From positions 5,991,852 to 6,055,851 of the forward strand of contig NC_031495.1 of assembly GCF_000237925.1 (NCBI RefSeq): DNA of 64,000 nt, given 5' to 3'. The notes beneath the pieces were generated by a model. The model searched no databases and was not told the origin of the DNA. It was given only the letters and a program-made list of their open reading frames with translations. Below are positions 47,029 through 58,400 of this stretch, one piece after another (positions within the stretch are counted from its first letter, which is position 1; each line of letters starts with the position of its first letter). Source of the stretch: Schistosoma mansoni (taxonomy: Eukaryota; Platyhelminthes; Trematoda; Strigeidida; Schistosomatidae). A program made the position numbers and the translations under genes.

Positions 47029-47310
47029 GACTATAATTTATGAACGAACCAACCAGATATAAGGTAACAGGTCTGGGATTTGTGCTTAAAGTTCATCCAT
47101 CCATTTGACTAAATAACGTTTTGGTATTTTATCTGATATCAGTTCGTGAATCAAAACCCTAAATGTAATTCCCAACCCCAGCCATTAACCGTGGATCATA
47201 ATTTTAATTCCTCACAACGGTTTATACCCTTCATTCAGTTCTGGTTAGTAGGTAGACATTCTAAACGTTAATTTAGCGTCCCTCATAGGTCATCCATAAA
47301 TTATAGTTTA
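47029..47310. mobile_element. MITE with terminal inverted repeats (copy 2)
   Basis: Left end GACTATAATTTATGAACGAA and right end CATCCATAAATTATAGTTTA are inverse to each other. Collinear with 3334-3592 throughout. Non-coding. Confidence 0.75.
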
Positions 47311-47962
47311 TCCTCAATATCCTGATTGGATTTGGTTCCAGTGTCTCAACGGGCTCATTCATATGGTTTACTGTTAACTTCAGTGTGTTTCGTATCTTCA
47401 TCAATCCCAGGATAAATACTTTGAATGTAAATAATATGACAGTGGTTGATACTCGAATTTCCTAGAAAGCTTGCAGTCCTATTGAATTTCGAGTCCTTTG
47501 AGCTATATTTCTAGTAGCAGTTCAATATCAGCATGGTCTGCAATGTTGGAAAGTATACACAACTTTGGTTTGCGCACCTGAATTTTCATTCTTTATATTG
47601 CTGAGGAATTATGTTTCATGCAAGCTACAATGTTACGAGTCTAGTCATAAAGTAAAGTGAATCAGCTTTACTACTCCATTTTCATTTATCACTTCTTATT
47701 CTAATCAGTTTTACTGCATCCAACACTAAAGTTCTAGAGGCCCAAAAAAGTCTTCAGAATTACGATGGCATCCCAAAATTTACTTCTGTATTTGGGATAA
47801 AAGTGGCCTTGACATAGACAAGTGTTCATCGGTTATAAAGTTAATAGCAATTCACGACATTACAATACCAACAACTTTTATCGTGCAACTAACCAAAACA
47901 ATAAAAAAACAGATTAAAAATTCATCTTTATCGATCATATGTGTTACAAGTGTTGTTTTGAC

Positions 47963-48090
47963 AAGCTTATTATTTATTTATTTAAACACATAAATATTGG
48001 TACAAGGAAGCACCAGATACATATGCGCCGTACAAATCTCATTCGATTTGTGTGAGGGCTGTGATACTGCCCAGGTGCCCAAACTGAAGC
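47963..48090 (-). repeat. Repeat family R1, 3' part
   Basis: TTTATTTAAACACATAAATA, GCACCAGATACATATGCGCC and GTGATACTGCCCAGGTGCCC are the inverse of the R1 3' end. Confidence 0.75.
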
Positions 48091-49432
48091 GTTAAGGACA
48101 GGTATTTGCTTTCAAACAATTTGTCATAATTCTGCTTTGTTCCGGCAAGCTAATCGTGTCAGGTCGTACTAAGCCTCATTAGGTACGGTTTCCACACTGA
48201 AACAGTACTGGATGACTGTGGACTCCTGCTCGTGTTATATTCTGCTTCTTGAAACTTGTAGAGGATATTCGATTGAAGTATCATGATACTTGCATCACCA
48301 CATTAATCGGGTTTTTTCATGCTTCAAGGATTTCTATTAAGAAACCAGTTTACTAATTTCCAGTAATGTTTCATTGACGTTATCTATTATTTACCAAATA
48401 AGGAATTGACCTATTCAGTGATAATCAGTCCTTATTTTCTTAATAGTTGGGCACTCATTCAGTTGTAGTTCAGAGCTTTAAATTCTAAACGCCAGGTTAC
48501 ATTTTCAGAGCGTATTTTAACATGTTAACCTCCTATTTGTCCAAGTTCCCTTAGTTAAATTAAGTTCCAATGTCGATAATCACTGTATTATTTGATCACT
48601 AATATCATTATGTTGGTAAATGCTCTAAAAAACAAACTGATCAAGTTTAAACCACCGTGTTCACATTTCAATAAACATTAATACACAAATATTGCCTGAT
48701 CCTACGTTGTAGCTGACTGACTGACTACATTGTTTACTAAAAGTTCTCCGAATTCGTCAGGCTAAACAACGAATCTGAGGTGGTAGATATTTGTGGCTCA
48801 GGTGGATGATTTTGATGGAGCTTTTTTCTCTGAGGTGGATGGTTTAGTCCTGGAGCTTTCATCGTCCTTCTGAACGACATTATCAGCACAAACTTCTACC
48901 AACTCAGAGAAAAGACCTCCATCATAAACAACGAATCTGTTGTCAAGTTTTTTGTATAAGCTACAACTAACAGACGGAGTAACTAAGTGTTAATTTAGGA
49001 CATCAAGTTTTAGTTTAAGAAAGTTTAATAATAGAGTTGTAAACATGAATCATCTAAATTATTTGGATTTAATATATGTGTGCACCGATATTATAGTGTT
49101 TATGGTCCATAAAGTTCAAGATACGTTTCAAGGATACCAAACAATAGTTAAGCGTAGAATTTGCGATGGTTAACCCTATTTTTCAAACCAACTCCAATGA
49201 TCCATTTTCAATCAATTTTTATCCATCCCAATATTGTTTACAATCTCTACTTCAATTTTTTTCTGTTCTTGCCTTATTGTCCTAATTTATTTTGGTTCGT
49301 TTTCTTATTTCATACCGATAAAAAACAAGCAATCTAAATTAAATTGCATGGTAAAAATACTGTTCACTGACGGTCACTGTTTGTCATTTAAAGCACCTCA
49401 TTGAAACGCTGTTTTCAACCTTATTATTATAG
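48091..49432. other. Region upstream of the NDUFAF5 visible exons
   Basis: Should hold the first exon (start codon and mitochondrial presequence) of NDUFAF5 unless that lies further left. No candidate with a clear donor was identified. Contains a short R2 3' end at 48693-48724. Confidence 0.4.
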
Positions 49433-52400
49433 GTACTAAATACGTTCACGCGCTACTATAAATATGCGATTCCCGCATTTGGATATCGAAACCAGTTTAC
49501 CGGGCAAAATGTAGTATTTGATAAATCTGTTAAAGAAAAACAACGTGCACGATCAGCACTTACTGATGATCCTCACATGTATGACTACATACGTGAAGAA
49601 GTTGCCAACCGACTAGCTGACCGCCTAAATGATATATCAAGGTTATCTTTGTTTTACCCTTATTGATCTTGAGAATGTGATTTCGAATGCAGTTTCATGT
49701 CATGTCATGCTTTTACAGAAGTTATGTTGTACAATCAAGTATTTATATTATTTTTAATCTCTGTTGTCTAACTTGGGTTGGTTTTTTAATCGTGATTCTA
49801 TGAATATCAAATTAACTACCTTATATAACTTCAGGCTATTTAAATCTGCCTAAGTTGGTTCTAGCCTATAACAATCAAGATTGAGTTGTTATTGTGTAAA
49901 AAGCTTATATGAAATTTGAAATTTCGACTTTTTAATTCTGAATGACAATCCAAAAGCAACTTCCCCACTAATAGTTTTCTCCTTTTTAATCTGTCAAAGA
50001 AATAAGTGTTTCATCCTGATTACAGTAAAAAATGACTTAAACTGTTCAATCAAAATATGAGAAATGCTGTGTCATCCCATCAACTACAGCATCCGTTAAA
50101 GAAATAAAAATACCGCTTTGTGAAAACTATTTGTGTTTCGAAAATTCGAAGTTCAGACCACCGAAGTTTTACGTTACATTTGGTTAAAAAAAGGTTGACA
50201 TGCACGCTGGGCCTAGGTTTTGTACTAGTCGTCCCCTACCAGCAAGACATGTTTTCACTTTTAAATAAATTGACATTTTGCCCGGGACTCAAGTTTACCT
50301 CACTTGTTATATTGGGCAAAATGTATTACTGTTTAAATTTAGACTAAATGCCATAGAATTATATGATCAACAAAAAGAATTTCTTTAATTTACAGTATTT
50401 AGAACGAAATAATGAAAGTATATATTTATGTGATAAGTCTACAAATGCTTAGTGAAATTGCCGTGGTCATTATTGTTCATCGTTTTGTTGGTATATGAAT
50501 TCTTCAGTTACTTTAATATACCTAGAATCAAACCACCTATACAACTCAATTAAACATTGTTGTAAGCATGAAGCGGAAAGTTACTTCTTTGATTGTTTTT
50601 TTACATCATAGAAAATTCGATGTCGCTTTGGATATTGGTTGTGGTCGAGGGCATTTATCTCAGTTTATCACATCAGATAATATCGGGGTTCTCTACCAAC
50701 TAGACAGTTCATCTGAGGTCTTAGTATGTCTCTTTTTTGTTAGTTGTGAGTTTGTTTTCGGTCATAACCAATTAATGTATGCGATGTTTCTATTCGGCTA
50801 ATCCGTCTATTTTTATGCAAAAGAAACCTGTTTTAGTTTTCATTGTATTTTGAACAGTGGTTTGCAGTTGGAATTCATGTTTTCTTTTATTTCAGACTAC
50901 TTATATTAGCCCCCACTAAAACCCGAACCCAGTACTCAGTCTTCGAAAATCAAGTTGTTTAATTACTAATGAAATAAATATTTGTAAATAATCATTTAAA
51001 GTTTTTTAAGTCCTGACAATATAGTCACATGAAAGACTTTAAGAATACCATTATATTTGGGAATCATGCTCTAAAGGATTCAAACATTATTCATAATAGT
51101 TAGTTAGGGAGAGTGGACTCTCCCCACTCTCGGCGGTACTAGGGCATTTGGGGGGCGGGAAATATAGTGAGTATATGAAATTCGAAATTTTCTATCACTT
51201 TTATTCTAATATTGTTATTAGATTTTTGTTCATTGAGCACTAATTCATATACTGTAGGCATCAGGCTATTCAATAATTCAACAATCGCTTATTCTTTACC
51301 TAATTTATAGTTTATACATGCAACAACAACTATTTCGTATTTTAATAAGTCATCGTTCAACTACAATTGTAGTATTTTTAAGCAAAATTGGATGATGAGT
51401 CCTAAATAAGATGAAACTCTCATCCTGGATTTAATCACTAGTCTCTATTCAACTTTACTCAAAAACACTTGTGACTTAATGGTTACATACGTTGAGTCAG
51501 CTCGCTAAGGATATACATATACCAAAAGAAATTGATTATTTCCTGTCCTTACCATCAGTAAAGAAAAGACTCAAACCCGTATAACTAAATCGCAATTATA
51601 TTACTTCTAAAGTTATTCATTTTATGATATACTTGTAACTAAAGTTTTCTTAATGTCCTCTCTTTTATTAATCTTTTTGTTTAGAAACAGATTAAACCAT
51701 CTGCGGAAGTTTGTACGTATAACATAAATTGCCATGAGTACTGTTTACCTTTTCGACCAAATACTCTAGATTTAGTTTTAAGCTCTATGAGGTAAATTCG
51801 CTTTTATTTTCTTAATCTATACTAGTTGATTGTGTAAGCATTTTAATTCCCTCTTACAACTGATAATGTACCATATAACGCTAAGTAGAATTTTGCTGGT
51901 TATTTTCACTGAGTGGTGCACAATGTTTCAGTGTTCAAGGCGATAGGTTTTGATTCCAAGTTTCTAGTGGGAACATCAATATCGGAATGAGTTTACGTCT
52001 AAATAATGAGTCTCAAATGAAAGATAAATACTCTTTTCGAATTTCACTAACTAACTGATATTTCGCACTCAACTATAATGAAAAGTGTACGTCATTCAAT
52101 TAGTTATATTAAAAAGGGAAAGGACGAAAAAGAATCCCTATTTCGTTAATTCTTTTTAGTCACTTTTCAGTCTCCTAATAGATCCCAAGTATCCTTCCTA
52201 CAAGGTTATCTAAACCATATTATTTAATGGCATAGTCATAATATGGTTTGTTGTTTAAAGTATTTGACTTTGATAGATAACTGTTTAACGCTAATAATAA
52301 TACATCGCTGACTGAAATCATACTTCACTTTATCACTGCATTTGTAAAAAAAACTTGAAGAACAACTCCATTTTTATTATTACAATTGTTTGTAACTTTC

Positions 52401-55400
52401 CAGGTACAAACTCGTGTGCTTCGATTCGAGCCGCATTCTAAGTATAAGGGCTAGTGACATTATCCGGTTGCCCCAACTGAAGTAGGTAAAGCATTATTCA
52501 AACCTGTGATCTAGTTGCTAAAAGATAAGTCCCTTAACCAACTGACTCACTGCAACTGATTTCAAAACGTAATGTGACTGCTGAGAAGAGTTTAGGTTAA
52601 TTAGTATTTCTGTTATTACAGGTTGATTCTTCTTTTACAAGAAAGCTTAAATGACTTTTTTGAATTCATACTCCAGCAATAATCTTTGCTATTACGTGTT
52701 TGGTTGATATCTTCCTTAGTTTGCTAATTTTGTTGTGTCTCAAGGTCATTGCATGTGACCATGTAGACAGAGTTGTTCTTTTTCAATTTTTGACCTTTGT
52801 ACGGAATATAAAGTTTTTCTGAAAGTCTTTTTTTACTTTGTTAGCACGTAGATTATTAGTGCTGTGTTTCTGTATGACAGATATCCAGTCTATTCAAGTC
52901 CTTATTCGTTACACCATATTGAAGGGATCCTCACTTGTCTGTAAATAGAATTTACTGTCGACCAACCGAAAATCTTAATGGACATAACTCTTCTTGTACA
53001 GATTTGACAGTTATATAACTTTCTCAACTATTGATTTAGTCTATCTTGTTTATAAGCACCTTGTACGGTTCATATGAACTAGTCATTTGTTATATAGAAT
53101 ATTCTATCTAGGTACAGTGGTTACATCTAGTTTATTATAAATCATCATTGAGATATAAAATTTGATTTGATACATGATGTTTATTGTTTCCTTTTTTTTC
53201 AAAAAATTTCATTTCCATTTAAATTTGAAAGCTTACACTGGATAAACGATCTACCTGGTTTATTAAAACAAGTAAATATTTTAAAATGAATTATATATTT
53301 TGTTTTAATGTTCATTCTTCTTTCGTTTTCATCAATACACTTATATTTATTATCAGTGATATTGTACATTTTATTTTTGCCGATTTATAAAAACCAGATT
53401 AGAATATTAGTTGATTATATGAATGCCCTGGTACGGCCGAGAGTGGGGAGAGTCAGCTCTCCCTCTCGAAATGCTTTCACATGGCCACGCGAATATATAG
53501 TCTCTGCCAGGGAAGTCCTACTCACTGCCTTCTCGCACCATGGGTGTTGCTTACGAAATTGAGAGGACGAAAAGCGAATGTCCGGCGCTTTAACCGGGTT
53601 GGTGGACATGGAAAGTTTACCTAGGGGAGTTGGAAAACCCTGATTCCAAACCAATGGTGCACATGGGCTCCAATATCCTGAAGGAACAAATGGCGTATGA
53701 ATCAATCGTTGGTCACCGGCTACCATGGGACTGCATCTCCTCACGATGCTCCACTGCCTTGTGGACTAGACCTTCAGGTCAAAGGCTCGGGGTGTGGCCC
53801 CCTAAGAAAACCACCTGCTTCAGTTTGGGCACCTGGGCATTATCACAGCCCTCACACAAATTAAATGAGATTTGTGAGGCGCATATTTATCTGGTGCTTT
53901 TTTGTTCCAATATTTATGTGTTTAAATAAATAAATTATAAATTTGTGGAGATCGGTTTGTTTCACAGATAGTATTTGTTATTATAAATATTGATCTTATT
54001 TGAGATACTATTGAGAATCGGAGAGCACTGAACCAATTCTTGACCACAGTAGAGTTTGACAATATTAAATCTATTGGAGTGTCTGACCACTCTACATGGT
54101 AGCGTTCAGTAAATCAGAGTCCATGACCAAGATTTCTTCTGGGAAACGGTACTATTATTCACCAAAAGAAATGTAAAATAGTTACAAACTTTAATTCACG
54201 AGGTATCTGTGATGTTTAATGCATCAATTTGTATAGATAGAAAAAATACCCATAAAGTAGTCACTTAAAGATCGTTTACAGTATATGATAATCCAAATGA
54301 CAGCTAGTAGCTGTATTTTTGAAGTTAACAATGACTATCGACAATCAAAGCGATAGTTTAACAGTTCAAAATATGGGAACTGTTGCACGTAAACAAACAG
54401 TCAATAAATGCACGAAATTTAGTAAGTCACAATTATATGTACATTGCATATGACAAATTCCTGTAAATACTTAAGGAGTCGTTACACAACAAGAAAAAAG
54501 CGTGGTATACTGTACGTTCAAAATGACGTAAAATTGAACTAGTTACTGAATATTATTCAGTAGTACGCCACAAAAGATCATCGAATAAAAAGAAAAGAGG
54601 TTTAGATGCGTATGCAGAATTAACACTTACCAATAGTCAAACCAAAAGCTTGGATACTCTGTGTGGACGATACATTCGTCATTTTCAAAAAGAATCATCT
54701 AGAAAATAATCACAGCTTGGTCAACAACATTCTGGATGACATAAACAACATTAAAAACAGAATCGGACAACAAACTACGTAATGTTGTCTACCACGTTAT
54801 CCTTCGAAGGCTACAGTGATGAAAGACATCCGTCCAAAAATCACAAAAGCTCCATATCCGATATAATGATAATGAGCATAGAGTGTCTGTTGTAAATGTC
54901 TGCATAGTAAAGTTTGAGTCACCGAATTGACTACATAATAAATGATGATAATGAAATATACATCCCATTAACTTTGTATAGATTCTACCAAATGACCACG
55001 TTAACACAGCGTAGATATTAAAAATTAAGTAAGAAGCGTATTTTTCGCTAGAAATAGTTCGGGTATTCAATTACCCAGGCATTTGACCAGCATCCATATA
55101 AGTGTTGTTGCCTCCTCATAGATCTAAGCAAACGTCATGTTATGTAGACCGCGTATAAAGTACAGGTAAGTGAAACAAATAGACACATGTACAAATACCC
55201 ATATATAAAAAACGCTCAAGGTTATCGGTAAATAATTTCCATGTTCATAAGATAAAAGATCAGGCTAAAATGATATATTTAGTAGCTAAAAAATAGATTG
55301 AATAGAAGTATGACGAGAACTGCTACAGATTAACACAATTAGACTAGTTTAATCATCCTTTTTTAAAGATTTCTATTTCTTAATTTTTCCTTCTGAATCA

Positions 55401-58400
55401 TCTTTTCTTTATTTTAACAAACTAAAACTCTGCTTAGATATTAACTTGTTTGCGTAATGATGGATGCTTATTAGGTGTGATGCCAGCAATGGATACATTG
55501 TATGAATTGCGTGTATCATTACAATTAGCTGAATTAGAAAGATTAGGCGGAATCTCATCGCATATTAGTCCATTCGTGGATAGTGTAGATATGGCTAATT
55601 TGTTGCAATCTGCTGGATTCAATTTAATCACATTAGTAAGTGTATTATGTTGATAATGTCTATTTGAACGGTGTTCCGGTTTTTTTATTGATTATATTGA
55701 TTCTAGAGTCGCATTCTAACATTTTTTATTGACTTGGAGATACCTTTTTTCATCGTATTTTAAAGAACATTGGAGGTAATGGAAAATAAGACAGTATTTT
55801 GGGACAGCATAACCATTAATTGACTTATCAAGTACAATTTTGTGTTTAGTGGAGGTAGATATGCGAATTTTGGCTGACGTTAAAGTCCAGAATGCTTGTT
55901 TCGTCTAATTTAGACTCGTCAGCAGGATGTACGTAGATCCTAGTGTCGATGTTCACAGTACAATAACGCGCGCACACACACAGTACAATAACACACGCTC
56001 CTTCCCGTAATTTACTACCTCTTTGCTCCTTGAAACGTGCGAAAACTCAAGACCTCCAAATGCCCTGGTACGGCCGAGGGTGAGGAGAGTCAGCTCTCCC
56101 TCTCTTCAAATGCTCTCACATGACCATGCGTATACAGCCACTGTCAGAGAAGTCCTACTCACTGCCTTCGCATGGCATTACTGTTGTTTAAGAAATTGAG
56201 AGGACGAAAAGCGAATGCCCGGTGCTTTAACCGAGTTGGTGGATATGGAGGATCCACCTACGGGAGTCGGAAAACCTTGATTCCAAATCAATAGTGTACA
56301 TGGGCTCCAGGATCTTTAAGGAACAAAAGGCTTATGAACCTATTGTTGGTCACCGGCTATCATTGGTACGCCCCACTGCTTGTGGATTAAACCTCTTGGG
56401 AAGTGACCTGCTAAGAAAACTACCTGCTTCGGTTCGGGCACCCGGACAGTATTCCAGCCTTCACACAAATCCATGATTACTAGTGGCCTCATCGCTATTG
56501 TGTGGCGCATATGTATTTGGTGCCTTCTTGTACCAATATTTTTGTGTTCAAATAAATGAATGAGCCAGTGTATTGTGTGCACAACAGTTCTGTGTATGGT
56601 GTCGTATCTCTGCTTATGTATGATGTAGCGAGTAATAATTTAATCACTTGGATTAGAGAGGCATCGAAAAAGATGGAACGCTGCTGGAAGCGAGTTAGAA
56701 AGCTTCAAGTAGATCCGAAGAAGTCTTATTTTTAAAAGGAGAAAGATGTTGTGGAGATTCAAAGCATTTTTCGAAAAAATCGAGAGGGGCCATGAAAACT
56801 GGAAAATATTTTATCCAATCAATGTTGAATAGAAGTTTCTCAGGAACATCTAGAAAGTGAAGAGTCACGATATCTTATTTGCAATTGGATAATTACGTGA
56901 TATGCAAAAAATGTTTATCTCCAACGTTTAATTACTCAGTCATTTGTTTTTTTTGTCACTTTTTATCAGTAAACACTTTAATTTTAACTTTCTTAGGATA
57001 TCGATGAAATTGTCATTCATTATCCAGATATATTTGCATTAATGAATGATCTACGATTTATGGGTGAATCCAATGCTACTGTTCATAGACCATTACGTTT
57101 GAATCGTGATGTTTTATTTGCAGCCTCTGCAATTTACAATGGTAAATAATGATTATTGTACTATAATATTATTGGTTTAATTGTATCTTTGTTCAAGTAA
57201 AATACAATATTCATATGGTCATATTTTGACAAGATATAGAGTCATCTTTTGTTAAAATTGTTGGCTGTGTAACTCACATTTCTTGTGAGTTTAAAGATGT
57301 TTCTTATGGAGTTATTGTACACTTGTTTCTTAATTTAATTTTCTCTAATAATTAACAGGGGAATTCGAGATGTAAATTTTATCTTATAGGGTGGACGGTG
57401 GCGCACTTTCGTGTATCGATTGAAGTTAGACATTAACACTGTTGGATCGCGGTTCAGTGGTCTAGAGGTTAGGTGTTCGCACAGGAGACCGATAGGCCCT
57501 GGGTTCGAGTCCTGCGGCCGGGATCGTAAACGCGCACTGCTGAGGAGTCCAATACTGGGACGAAACGGCCGTCCAGTGCTTCGAAGTTTTCCATGGTGGT
57601 CCAACTTCAATCGACTCATGAATTCAACTAATAAATTCCCATAATATCCACAAAACCTCTTTCTGATTGTAGGAGAATCGACAACTGAAATGTCTGTGTC
57701 ATTATTTAAGGTATAATCAATTTTCAAATGTAGGCAATATCGAAGTGCCTGTTCAGTTAGTTCATATATCAACTAAAACTAATCGAATACAGTTCTGTGG
57801 ATAGCAGTCACAAAACTATTTACCGTTAAACTCTGAGCGAATTTTGAACTGTCAGCTACAATTGTGGGTGACTTTTCAAGCATTGCACATGTTTCTTAAG
57901 AATTTCACGGGTTATTTAACTAATGTTATGCATGAAATAAGAACTGTCTACAAATTCGAACCCCTCTCTATTTTGTAAGATTTTGATACCATGTTATCAT
58001 GAACTAAAAGATGTAATTGTCAATGTATAGTTCTTCTAGAAAGGACTCAGATTGTCTAGGCCTTTTCAGTTTTATCAATTAGCAGTAATTCTGACGAATA
58101 AGTATGTTCTCAGTAACTTCTTTTTCGATTCATATCACCCCATCGACCTTTGCTTATAGTCTCACTTGTTTCTTTCGGCTCTTTAGTATTCTATATGTTC
58201 TAGGACTAGAGCTGTTACCATACAAACAAAGTTGTATCATAAATTTTGCATCTTGTAATATCATGTTCTTCTTCAACTCCTATCTCTTCAATTGATAAGG
58301 GGACTTATTGTTGTTGAAGTGTCATCTCCAGCTCTCTAGAATGTATAGATCACGCTTATATTCAATGGTATCTTCTAATCATTTATAATTCGAAATTATT

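Noticed and set aside
49041-49160. ATG at about 49045 as the NDUFAF5 start exon
   Set aside because: The frame shows no presequence-like composition and no convincing phase 0 donor.
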